Virus record (IMG/VR): IMGVR_UViG_3300042446_000895
Span: 1 to 28,819 of that record
Length of the DNA: 28,819 nt
Source: a virus
Strand: one strand, 5' to 3'
Part shown: positions 1 through 8,300 of the stretch, one piece after another
How positions within the stretch are numbered: the stretch's first letter is position 1
How the letters are laid out: each line of letters begins with the position of its first letter
The notes under the pieces: generated by a model
Database searches by the model: none
What the model was told of the DNA's origin: nothing
What the model saw: only the letters and a program-made list of their open reading frames with translations
Translations under genes and position numbers: made by a program

Positions 1-185
1 GTAGCAGTATTAGCAGAATTTAATCTAGATAATAATTCTGTTTTTATTGTTGAAGAATCTACATCACCCAAAGATGCAGTCTTTAGGATTAAAACTAATT
101 CACTGGTTGTCTCGGTAGAAAGAGATAATCCACTTATTAATGTACCTAATTCTGTTACAGCATTTGTTTTAACTATTGATACCAT
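1..185 (-). CDS. 5' part of an unidentified tail/adhesin-type protein, cut by left edge
   Basis: An open frame begins with ATG at 185 to 183 and runs without a stop through the left edge, giving 61 full codons. It begins MVSIVKTNAVTELGTLIS. The start lies 5 bases after the TAA of the gene ending at 191, which fits the tight packing of this operon, but no clear Shine-Dalgarno sequence is visible, so the start is less certain than its neighbours. The visible part is predicted to be helical and resembles the first 40 residues of the two RCC1-like proteins upstream (a pattern of hydrophobic residues around a Thr/Ser-Glu-Leu turn). By position and N-terminus it may be another adhesin or fibre gene. 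Its function cannot be told from this fragment. Confidence 0.6.
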   Translation of the reverse strand, partial: MVSIVKTNAVTELGTLISGLSLSTETTSELVLILKTASLGDVDSSTIKTELLSRLNSANTA

Positions 186-190
186 TATAC

Positions 191-829
191 TTAAGCCAAT
201 TTGTTAATAAAATCTAAATTTAAAAGTTCTTCAGTAGTTAAGCAAGAATCAATTTGCTCATTTAATGACTTTTCCCAATTAAATGTATCTTGAATATAAT
301 CTGCACATGCTTTAGCTATAATACTTAATTCTTCTTTAGATATAGTTAACCAACCTTCGGAAAATTTCCAATTTATTACTTCACCATCATTCATAGTTAA
401 AAACTTTTGTATGTATACATTTCTTCTTTCTCGGGAGGTATCAATGGTTATTTCAAGATTTTGTAAAGTCAATTTAGTATTTGAAATTTCTTTTTTGTAT
501 CTTTCAGATGCCAATACCGATCTAAAATTATCTTTTGCAACTTCAATAGAAATATCTTTTACTTCATAATTTGCAATTATAATATCATTAGAAAAATCCC
601 AAATTGGGCCATAATAATAATGAATCATAGTATTTAATTCTGGTCTATTTTCGACAACTCTATGAATTTTAGTATCATTGTCAATTACATATGGCAATAT
701 TTCTGGTTCAATGCCAGGTATATTTGCATCTATTTTATGACGAATTTTAAGAGCTGATGTAAAATACTTTTGGGACCAAGCCATTGGTCCTACAACTACT
801 CTATTTTTGTGTACTATTCCATATGACAT
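191..829 (-). CDS. DUF4376-like protein, probable tail-fibre accessory or chaperone
   Basis: A 212-residue protein with ATG at 829, preceded by an AAGGAT Shine-Dalgarno 7 bases upstream; the gap to the previous gene is 17 bases. The C-terminal 90 residues match my recollection of the DUF4376 family. That family has a segment giving an 'i.idt.r..r' strand (here LEITIDTSRERRN), a Trp-Lys pair in the middle (INWKFSEGWLTIS) and a helix with an aromatic-Phe-Glu pattern before an 'Ile-Asp..tt.eEL' end (DSCLTTEELLNL). DUF4376 domains occur in phage proteins encoded beside tail fibres and are thought to act in fibre assembly; the exact role is not established. The N-terminal 100 residues (including VVVGPMAWSQKYF) are not recognised. 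It directly follows the two RCC1-like genes, so it may assist their folding or attachment. No signal peptide or membrane segment is seen. Confidence 0.72.
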   Translation of the reverse strand: MSYGIVHKNRVVVGPMAWSQKYFTSALKIRHKIDANIPGIEPEILPYVIDNDTKIHRVVENRPELNTMIHYYYGPIWDFSNDIIIANYEVKDISIEVAKDNFRSVLASERYKKEISNTKLTLQNLEITIDTSRERRNVYIQKFLTMNDGEVINWKFSEGWLTISKEELSIIAKACADYIQDTFNWEKSLNEQIDSCLTTEELLNLDFINKLA

Positions 830-846
830 ATTACTTAATCCTTATA

Positions 847-2181
847 TTATAATGTTCTTATACCGACACTAAATGCACCACCAGCATTTAGTTGAACCCA
901 ATCATTAAAATTGCCAAATCCACCAATGACAGATGCTGGTGATAATCTACTAGTAACAGTACCATCACCTAAGCGGCCACTACCATTTCCACCCCAGCCC
1001 CATGCTGTACCATTTAATCTTAATCCTACACTATGTATATTAGCACTTACTTGAACCCAATCTGTAAAACCACCTACAACTGACACAGGAGATGATTTAG
1101 AAACAGTCGTTCCATCGCCAAGTCTTCCATATAGATTATAACCCCATGCCCAAGCAGTTCCATTTGCTCTTATACCGAGATTATGACGATCACCTGCACT
1201 TACTTGAACCCAATCAGTGTACCCACCAACTACTGACACTGGAGACGATTTACCTACTGTAGTATTATCACCAAGTCTTCCATTTGTGTTCGCTCCCCAC
1301 GCCCACGCAGTTCCATTTTCTCTAATTCCCAAACTATGGTAACCTCCGGCGCTTACTTGTGTCCAATCTGTAAAACCACCTACAACCGATACAGGGGAAG
1401 ATTTGGATACTAAAGTGTTATCTCCAAGCTGTCCGTTACCATTATTACCCCAGGACCAGGCAGTTCCGTTTGCTCTTAAACCTACACTATGCGGGAATGA
1501 GGCTGGCCCAGCACTTACTTGAATCCAATCAACATAACCACCGACTACAGATACAGGAGATAATTTAGAAACTATTGTTTCATCACCTAATTGGCCCCTA
1601 GTATTATTACCCCAGGCCCAGGCAGTTCCGTTTGCTCTTAAACCTAGAGAAAATGCATTTCCAGCACTTACTTCTGTCCAATCTGTAAAACCACCTACAA
1701 CAGATACAGGTGATGATCTAACTGTAACAGTATTGTCACCTATTCGGCCGTTGCCGTTATATCCCCAACCCCATAAAGTACCATTAGATCTAATTACATG
1801 ATTATGACTAAATCCAGAACTCGAATAAATCCAATCTGTAAAACCACCAACTACTGAAACTGGTGATTGCTTTCCTATACCGGTATTATCGCCTAATTGT
1901 CCAGATCCATTTTCGCCAAATGAGAATAGACTTGGACTTCCTTCTACTACCTTAAGTCTATTAGGGCCAAAACTATAATATAGAGAATTTTCAGTTTCTA
2001 CAAAATACAGATCACCATATGTATAAGAATCATCAAACATATCTGTATATAAAGTTACAGTTTTTACTTTATTTACATTTAATTTTTCTATAATCTTAGA
2101 AAGGAATAGAAATTCTTGTTCTGTTGTAGAATTAGTAATTTTATCTACTATAATTTCAATAATATTTAATATTGCTGTCAT
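847..2181 (-). CDS. RCC1-like seven-bladed beta-propeller protein (second copy)
   Basis: A 444-residue protein. Its ATG overlaps the TGA of the preceding gene by 4 bases (ATGA), suggesting translational coupling. Residues 1 to about 84 form a helical N-terminus followed by a short beta module (GDLYFVETENSLYYSF). From residue 85 to the end there are seven RCC1-type units of about 51 residues, each with the core W.WG.N..G.LGD, a SSPVSVVGG segment and a DW.QVSAG...HS.G(L/I)R.NGTAW turn. The first unit lacks its opening strand and the protein ends with an extra strand (FSVGIRTL), so the ring should close by the usual overlap of first and last blades. RCC1 propellers bind proteins; in a phage tail cassette the likely role is receptor binding or fibre-tip structure, which is inferred. 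It is the neighbour and probable duplicate of the gene at 2178 to 3503. Confidence 0.85.
   Translation of the reverse strand: MTAILNIIEIIVDKITNSTTEQEFLFLSKIIEKLNVNKVKTVTLYTDMFDDSYTYGDLYFVETENSLYYSFGPNRLKVVEGSPSLFSFGENGSGQLGDNTGIGKQSPVSVVGGFTDWIYSSSGFSHNHVIRSNGTLWGWGYNGNGRIGDNTVTVRSSPVSVVGGFTDWTEVSAGNAFSLGLRANGTAWAWGNNTRGQLGDETIVSKLSPVSVVGGYVDWIQVSAGPASFPHSVGLRANGTAWSWGNNGNGQLGDNTLVSKSSPVSVVGGFTDWTQVSAGGYHSLGIRENGTAWAWGANTNGRLGDNTTVGKSSPVSVVGGYTDWVQVSAGDRHNLGIRANGTAWAWGYNLYGRLGDGTTVSKSSPVSVVGGFTDWVQVSANIHSVGLRLNGTAWGWGGNGSGRLGDGTVTSRLSPASVIGGFGNFNDWVQLNAGGAFSVGIRTL
865..1929 (-). repeat. Seven-unit RCC1 coding repeat
   Basis: Seven tandem units of about 153 bases encode the blades of the second propeller. 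Seven G.(L/I)GD motifs can be counted in the translation, six of them preceded by NGT.W. One unit has a longer loop before the HS.G strand (SAGPASFPHSVG against SAGDRHNLG). Nucleotide identity between units is high but lower than in the neighbouring array. Confidence 0.85.
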
Positions 2182-3503
2182 GCTTTAATTCCTAACATAT
2201 GGGCAACATTTGTGCTTATTTGAACCCAATTGAGGGATCCCACTATAGATACTGGAGACAATTTACCTACTGCCGTGTTGTCACCTAAAATAGCAGCACC
2301 CCAAGCCCAAGCAGTTCCATTAGCTCGAAGACCGACACTATTAGAGGTCCCGGCATTTACTTGAACCCAATCTGTAAAACCACCAACTACAGATACTGGT
2401 GATGTTCTAGATGAAACCGTACCATCACCTAATTGACCGTTAGTATTATAACCCCATGCCCAAGCAGTTCCATTAGCTCGAAGACCGACACTATGCCCGC
2501 TGCTCAAGCCGCCCGCACTTACTTGAATCCAATCCGTAAAACCACCTACCACTGAAACTGGAGACAATTTAGAAACTATTGTTCCATCACCAAGTCTGCC
2601 ATTTGTGCTCGGCCCCCATGCCCAAGCAGTTCCATTTGCTCTTAAGCCAAGACTATGTGTGGCACCAGCACTTACTTGAATCCAATCTGTAAAGCCACCT
2701 ACCACCAAAACTGGAGACGATTTGGATACTGTGGTATTGTCCCCCAAAATACCACTTGCACCAGAACCCCAAGCCCATGCGGTTCCATTTGCTCTTACAC
2801 CGAGACTATGAATGGCGCCAGCACTTACTTGCACCCAATCTATAAAACCACCTGCAACCGATACAGGAGCCGATTTTGCTACTGCAGTGTTGTCACCAAG
2901 TCTTCCGTTTGTACCAGCGCCCCATGCCCACGCAGTCCCATTTGCTCTTAAGCCAAGACTATGTGTGGCACCTGCACTTACTTGAACCCAATCAGTGTAC
3001 CCACCTGCAACCGATACAGGAGATGATTTAGAAACAGTTGTTCCATCACCTAGTTTTCCCGAGGTGGCGGCACCCCACGCCCATGCAGTCCCATTTGCAC
3101 GAATACCAAAACTATGTTGAGAGCCAGCATTTAGTTGAACCCAATCTGTAAAACCACCTATTACAGAAACAGGTGATGATTTAGCAACAGTAGTACCATC
3201 GCCAAGTCTACCATAGACAGCGGTGCCCCATGCATATCCATTGGCATCTGGAAATCTAAGTATATTATTAATGTCCCAAGTAATACCATTGCTATATACA
3301 TATTTACTTTCAGAAGTGATGTATACAAATCTACCTTTATTATTGGCAGCAGGCGGTAAATTTAAAGTTGCAGTAACAACTCCTATACCACTTTTTTCTA
3401 TTGATTCTATTGCACCAAAAACTTGTGCTAATTCAAGACTAGTCAATCCACCAGTTGCTATAGCAGAATTTAATTTTGTAATGAGACTATTTACAGGTAT
3501 CAT
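2178..3503 (-). CDS. RCC1-like seven-bladed beta-propeller protein (first copy)
   Basis: A 441-residue protein starting at ATG 3503 with an AGGAT Shine-Dalgarno; the gap to the preceding 84-residue gene is one base. Residues 1 to 45 are helical, and residues 46 to 88 hold a beta module common in tail proteins (GRFVYITSESKYVYSNGITW). From about residue 89 there are seven RCC1-type units of 51 residues with the core AWAWG....G.LGD(G/N)T, the segment SKSSPVSV.GG and DW.QVSAG..HS.G.RANGT. The seventh unit is shortened (WAWGAAILGD lacks three residues of the usual WAWG.N.NG.LGD, and GGFTDW becomes GSLNW), and the chain ends with a closing strand (HMLGIKA). A function as receptor-binding or tip protein is inferred from location. 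Units are close to identical in places, indicating recent amplification. Confidence 0.87.
   Translation of the reverse strand: MIPVNSLITKLNSAIATGGLTSLELAQVFGAIESIEKSGIGVVTATLNLPPAANNKGRFVYITSESKYVYSNGITWDINNILRFPDANGYAWGTAVYGRLGDGTTVAKSSPVSVIGGFTDWVQLNAGSQHSFGIRANGTAWAWGAATSGKLGDGTTVSKSSPVSVAGGYTDWVQVSAGATHSLGLRANGTAWAWGAGTNGRLGDNTAVAKSAPVSVAGGFIDWVQVSAGAIHSLGVRANGTAWAWGSGASGILGDNTTVSKSSPVLVVGGFTDWIQVSAGATHSLGLRANGTAWAWGPSTNGRLGDGTIVSKLSPVSVVGGFTDWIQVSAGGLSSGHSVGLRANGTAWAWGYNTNGQLGDGTVSSRTSPVSVVGGFTDWVQVNAGTSNSVGLRANGTAWAWGAAILGDNTAVGKLSPVSIVGSLNWVQISTNVAHMLGIKA
2181..3239 (-). repeat. Seven-unit RCC1 coding repeat with near-identical units
   Basis: Seven tandem units of 153 bases. A 37-base stretch at 2305 to 2341 recurs exactly at 2458 to 2494, one unit (153 bases) away. 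A 35-base stretch at 2632 to 2666 recurs exactly at 2938 to 2972, two units (306 bases) away. The in-phase spacing means unequal recombination could add or remove whole blades without breaking the frame. Confidence 0.88.
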
Positions 3504-3504
3504 A

Positions 3505-3759
3505 TTATAATCCTAAAAATGCTATTGTTCTTGCAAATTCATCAGTACCTGCTCCGCCACCGCCGCCAATGGAACCCCAACCAGCATTACTATAACCTTC
3601 AAACGAATTTGTTGTAGTATTGTAGCGCAACTGACCTAGAACACCAGTTGGTTGCTGACCAGTTGTTCCCGCAGGAACTTTGACTGCTGTAGTTCCAGCT
3701 AAATCTATGTAAGCAGTTTGATCATTGATGATCGTAGTGCCTTGAATCTTGATTGCCAT
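3505..3759 (-). CDS. Small tail-fibre-type virion protein
   Basis: An 84-residue protein, MAIKIQGTTII... It starts at ATG 3759 with a strong Shine-Dalgarno (AAAGGGG, 7 bases upstream) and has a T4-type late promoter just ahead of it. The middle carries a motif widespread in marine T4-like fibre proteins: a Gln-Pro-Thr-Gly turn, LRYNTTTNSFEGY and W.SIGGGGG. The chain ends in DEFARTIAFLGL. The first 30 residues resemble the beginning of fibre proteins that start 'MAI.I.GT'. It probably is a short structural protein or an attachment piece for the adhesins that follow in the same transcription unit. No enzymatic motif is seen. An earlier ATG at 3776 is in another frame and is not used. Confidence 0.75.
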   Translation of the reverse strand: MAIKIQGTTIINDQTAYIDLAGTTAVKVPAGTTGQQPTGVLGQLRYNTTTNSFEGYSNAGWGSIGGGGGAGTDEFARTIAFLGL

Positions 3760-3795
3760 CTTCGCGCCCCTTTCATGAGTACTCGGCTATACAAG

Positions 3796-3803
3796 TATTT
3801 ATA
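3796..3803 (-). promoter_or_regulatory. T4-type late promoter box
   Basis: The minus strand reads TATAAATA, the consensus late-promoter element recognised by the T4-type gp55 sigma factor with gp33/gp45. It lies in one of only two real intergenic gaps of the window, immediately after the stop codon of the 146-residue gene and 36 bases before the ATG at 3759. Initiation about 6 bases downstream would give a leader of roughly 30 bases holding the strong AAAGGGG ribosome site. It would drive the 84-residue gene, both RCC1 genes and those to the left. Confidence 0.75.
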
Positions 3804-4244
3804 TTACTGAGGCGGTGTCGGCCATACAATATTGTCTGGGAAACCAGCTTGTGATGTCACATCTCTTAATTCTTGACGATATAGTGACCAAGCTTCTTTA
3901 TTGATCGAAGCAGGTGCATCTGGAAGTTGTGTATAGTCACAAAGAAGAAGCAGTTGATTACGGATTGCTCTCATTTGTCCTGAGCGCTCTTCCAATGTAG
4001 GTTCATCAGAATAATCAATTGCACCGAATGCAGCTGCAACATCTATAGTTTGAACTACTGCATCTTTTTCTATCCAATATGCAACAGGTGAATATTGGAC
4101 TATTACAGCTTCTAAAGTTTCACCTTCATATGGAATTCTTGTATATACATTCATATCACCATGAGTTGGTGATGTATATTTAACTTCCATAGTTCTTCCA
4201 TTTGTATCAACATTTAATACTTTATATGTATATTTGATTTGCAT
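3804..4244 (-). CDS. Phage tail assembly chaperone-like protein
   Basis: A 146-residue protein with an AGGAAAA Shine-Dalgarno 12 bases after the preceding stop. Residues 1 to 75 are beta-rich (MQIKYTYKVLNVDTNGRTME) and unassigned. Residues 85 to 146 match the Phage_tail_APC pattern: (R)AIRNQLLLLCDYTQLPD, then W..YRQELRDVTSQ, then GFPDNIVWPTPP at the C-terminus. Members of this group are encoded next to tail-fibre or adhesin genes and are regarded as assembly chaperones. Here it directly follows the glycine-rich adhesin gene, its most likely client. The pairing is inferred from gene order; the domain call is fairly secure from the WP..P end and the RD(V/I)T.Q.GFP motif. Confidence 0.82.
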   Translation of the reverse strand: MQIKYTYKVLNVDTNGRTMEVKYTSPTHGDMNVYTRIPYEGETLEAVIVQYSPVAYWIEKDAVVQTIDVAAAFGAIDYSDEPTLEERSGQMRAIRNQLLLLCDYTQLPDAPASINKEAWSLYRQELRDVTSQAGFPDNIVWPTPPQ

Positions 4245-4256
4245 GTTGTTTTCCTA

Positions 4257-5297
4257 TTAAACTGTTTCTGTCCCGCCTGCTACAGTTCCTAATGTAGAAA
4301 AAGTAACATAATTTGACCCTTTAACTGCAAGACCTGCAGCTCCACCAGCGCCGCCTGCAGATCCATTAACAATAGTCGCGGAACCAAATGCCCCGCCTGC
4401 AGAATTTCCACTTGTTCCGGCACTGCCCAAAGCCCCACCGCTACCACCATTTGGTGGATTTGACCAGATCAACCCGCCGCTACCACCGGATCCATCATTA
4501 AATGCATAGTTACCACCATCACCACCACTTCCTCCTGCTGTGGCAGTGCCACTAGAACCATTTGTCGGATATGTTATTGCAGGAATAATAGGAGATTGCC
4601 ATGTTGTTGTGCCGCGAGTACCTCCAGGACCTCCAGTGCCGCCTGCACCACCTCCACCGCCAGGACCCCCGGCCCATAACTTTTTAGCATTTGCAGTCAT
4701 AACAGCATATACACCAGCACTGCCGCCGCCGCCGCCGCCACCACCAGCTATAGTACCATTATTAATAACAGTCACCGCAGTGCTAGCATATAATGCAGCA
4801 CCTCCAGAACCTCCAGCAGTACCTCGTAATGATGTTGAATTTGTTGCTGGAGAACCACCACCATTTCCACCAGGACCGCCTTTTCCTGCTATAGTACCGT
4901 TATTAACAATACGAATACCTTTAGGAAATGAGCCAGAAACTGTAAGGGCATAAAAACCTGCACCTGAACTGGTTGTTGATACCGTAATACCCGAATCTAT
5001 TGTTAATACAACTCTTTTAGCTTGATCCCATCCAAGTCCTATTAAATATGTTCTAACATTAACATCATTTGCATTAGTAGAAATTGATGCTCTAAATGGT
5101 GCATCTTTTCCGTGTCCATCCGAAAATGATATTTGTGATAAATTTGCATATGGTGCTGCCGCAAGATTTGGCGTATCTCCTGCCAGCATATCCCGAACAA
5201 TATTTTCATTCATAGTCAGAGTTGTCGTGTCAGTTCTTGCCAACTCGACATTCATTTGATTTGTTGATATTCCGTTAGGAAATAGTGGAAGGGTCAT
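4257..5297 (-). CDS. Glycine-rich phage adhesin (gp38-like architecture)
   Basis: A 346-residue protein, ATG at 5297 with GGAAGGG Shine-Dalgarno, 3 bases after the collagen-like gene. Residues 1 to about 125 form a beta-rich base (TLTMNENIVRDML, then NVRTYLIGLGWDQ and ALTVSGSFPKGIRIVNNGTI). From there on glycine dominates, with stretches such as GGGGGGGG, GGPGGGGGAGG and GGSGGDGG alternating with short variable segments (AVMTANAKKLW, TTTWQSPIIPAITYPTN). This layout recalls the polyglycine type II helix sandwiches of T-even gp38 adhesins such as that of Salmonella phage S16, where the loops between glycine strands contact the receptor. Sequence homology to gp38 itself is not claimed. Location between a fibre gene and a tail-assembly chaperone gene supports a receptor-binding role. 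Confidence 0.75.
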   Translation of the reverse strand: MTLPLFPNGISTNQMNVELARTDTTTLTMNENIVRDMLAGDTPNLAAAPYANLSQISFSDGHGKDAPFRASISTNANDVNVRTYLIGLGWDQAKRVVLTIDSGITVSTTSSGAGFYALTVSGSFPKGIRIVNNGTIAGKGGPGGNGGGSPATNSTSLRGTAGGSGGAALYASTAVTVINNGTIAGGGGGGGGSAGVYAVMTANAKKLWAGGPGGGGGAGGTGGPGGTRGTTTWQSPIIPAITYPTNGSSGTATAGGSGGDGGNYAFNDGSGGSGGLIWSNPPNGGSGGALGSAGTSGNSAGGAFGSATIVNGSAGGAGGAAGLAVKGSNYVTFSTLGTVAGGTETV

Positions 5298-5300
5298 TAC

Positions 5301-8300
5301 TTATTTCCCTTCCAGACTTTCAATTTTTACAGATAGTTCTTTAATTGCTTCAATTAGAAGTGGAACTATTTTTTCATATCTTACAGTCAGATATCTTTCA
5401 TCAATTGGAGCTGGAGCAACAATTTCTGGTAAAATTTCTTTCACTTTCTGAGCAGAAATACCGACTTCTCTTATTGGTTTGTAACCCATTCTCTGAGCAA
5501 TTTCATTTGCTTCATAATAGAAACCATCAAGTGTTTTAACTTTTTCAAGTGCATTTTCAATTAACCCAAGTCTAGTTTTAAGTCTATCATCGGAATAATA
5601 AGCAGTAATATTATTAGTTGCTCTAATTTCACCTGCAGTTCCAGATGCGGTAGTTCCTACCCCAAGACTGTTAAATCGTACGTTACTCGAAGTATTTACT
5701 GTTTGGTCGGCAGTAACACCTGTAGTACCTTGAATACCTTGGATACCAAAGATCCCTTGAATACCTTGTGACCCAACTCCTGTTATACCTTGCAGACCTA
5801 AAGTACCCTGAATACCTTGGCGACCTTGAATACCTTGGATACCTTGGATACCCTGTGAACCGTTAGCACCAACACCTGAAAGACCTTGACCACCAATAGT
5901 TCCTTGTACACCTTGGCGACCTTGTAGACCTTGGAGACCTTGGTTGAAACTTACACCTGAAAGACCTTGAATACCTTGACCACCAATAGTTCCTTGGACA
6001 CCTTGGCGACCTTGTAGACCTTGGTTACCAATAACACCTCCGCCGCCCTGAACACCCTGAATACCTTGGAGACCTTGATTAAAGCTTTGACCAGAAGTAC
6101 CTTGAAGTCCTTGGAAACCTTGAGCAACCGCATTACCAGATTGTCCTTGAACACCTTGTAAGCCTTGGTTGAAACTTTGCCCTGAAGTACCTTGAAGTCC
6201 CTGGAAACCTTGGGCTACAGCAGATCCAGACTGTCCTTGTATACCTTGATAACCTTGTGCAACAGCAGAGCCTGAAGTACCTTGAAGTCCCTGGAAACCT
6301 TGAGCAACAGCAGATCCAGATTGGCCTTGGACACCTTGGCGACCTTGAATACCTTGTCCTGCAAACAAACCATCGGTACCTTGAAGTCCCTGGAAACCTT
6401 GTAATACTGCGGAACCAGATTGCCCTTGAACACCTTGAACACCTTGGTTAAAACTTTGACCCGATATTCCCTGGAAACCTTGACGGCCTTGTGTACCCTG
6501 AACACCTTGTAGGCCTTGATTGAAACTTTGACCGGATATACCTTGAACACCCTGGATACCTTGAGCGGCAAATGACCCAGGAACACCCTGTATACCTTGT
6601 CGACCTTGAAGCCCCTGTAGGCCTTGGCCCACAAGACCTTGTATACCTTGGACACCTTGTCTACCTTGAGACCCAGTTGAACCTTGAATTCCTTGGACAC
6701 CTTGTAGACCTTGAGTACCTTGAGGTCCCTGAATACCTTGTATGCCTTGACCAACAAGTCCCTGAATGCCTTGAACACCTTGGCGCCCCTGAATACCTTG
6801 AGCTCCAACGAATTGACCTACTTCAGACCAATTTACACCATCATAAACCCATAATTTACCGGTACTGGTTTCAATTACAGCATTACCTGAAACTGCACTT
6901 GGAAACGCAATTTTAAGTGCCGCATCACTTGCTACACTAATACTTCCAATAACAGTAAGCGCAGGTCCGAATGTACCTTGAACACCTTGAAGTCCCTGAA
7001 TACCTTGGCCAACAAGACCTTGTAAACCTTGAACACCCTGAGTTCCTTGAGTTCCTTGGACACCTTGAGCGCCTCTTAGACCTTGAACACCTATTGGCCC
7101 TATAATACCTTGACGGCCTTGAATACCTTGATTACCAAATAGACCTTGAATACCTTGGACACCTTGAGAACCTACTGCTCCGACAAATCCTGAAATACCT
7201 TGAATACCTTGATTACCAAGAATGCCTTGAATACCTTGAACACCCTGAGAGCCTTGGATACCTTGTTGACCGATTTGACCTTGAACACCTTGAGTTCCTT
7301 GCGGGCCCTGAGTTCCTTGCACACCTTGTTGACCTTGAGGTCCTTGTAAACCTTGAATACCCTGTCCTACTTGACCTTGTATACCTTGAGTACCTTGAGT
7401 ACCTTGAATACCTTGGCTTCCAATAATACCTTGAGCGCCTTGAATACCTTGCGGCCCCTGGATGCCTTGATTACCTTGAATACCTTGGCTTCCAATAATA
7501 CCTTGAGTGCCTTGAATACCTTGAGTGCCTTGAATACCTTGAGCGCCAATAGATCCTTGTATACCCTGAATACCTTGAGATCCTTGAATACCCTGTGGTC
7601 CCTGAATACCTTGAATACCAATAGAACCTTGAATACCCTGAATACCTTGAATACCAAATAGACCTTGAATACCTTGGTTACCCTGAATACCTTGGTTACC
7701 TTGAATACCAAATAGACCTTGAATACCTTGTCGGCCTTGAGTTCCTTGAATACCCTGTGGTCCCTGAATACCTTGAGTTCCTATCAAACCTTGTATACCT
7801 TGGACACCCTGTTCACCCTGAGTGCCTTGAATACCTTGGAAACCAATAGAGCCTTGAATACCTTGGGAACCAATAGAACCTTGAATACCCTGAGTACCCT
7901 GTGTCCCTTGGATACCTTGTGGACCCTGAATACCTTGAATGCCAATAGAACCTTGAATACCCTGAGGTCCTTGGATACCTTGTGGTCCCTGGATACCTTG
8001 AGTTCCTTGAGTTCCTTGCGGCCCCTGGATACCTTGATTACCTTGAATACCTTGGCTTCCAATAATACCTTGAATTCCTGATCCTGTTATACCCTGTGTA
8101 CCTTGGGCGCCTTGTGGACCTTGAATTTGTCCAACATTGTTCCAATTAACACCATCATAAACCCAGAGATTGCCAGATGCTTGATCTATCACACCATTGC
8201 CCGCAACTGCAGTGTTAAATGCAGTATTTAAAACATCTTGTTCATCATCTGGGGGTGTGTAATTTGAAACATCAAGAACAGATCCGATAATTGTTAATGA

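Noticed and set aside
847-3503. Diversity-generating retroelement target
   Set aside because: The variable loops are suggestive, but no reverse transcriptase, template repeat or adenine-biased variation is visible in this window.
4540-4953. Plus-strand open frame coding a proline-rich protein
   Set aside because: It is the complement of the glycine-rich adhesin (GGN glycine codons read as proline on the other strand), has no convincing ribosome site and opposes a well-supported gene.
5951-8062. Minus-strand frames rich in KVFKV repeats
   Set aside because: Shifted readings of the collagen-like gene; the Gly-X-Gln frame has a proper start, head and S74 end, so these are shadows.
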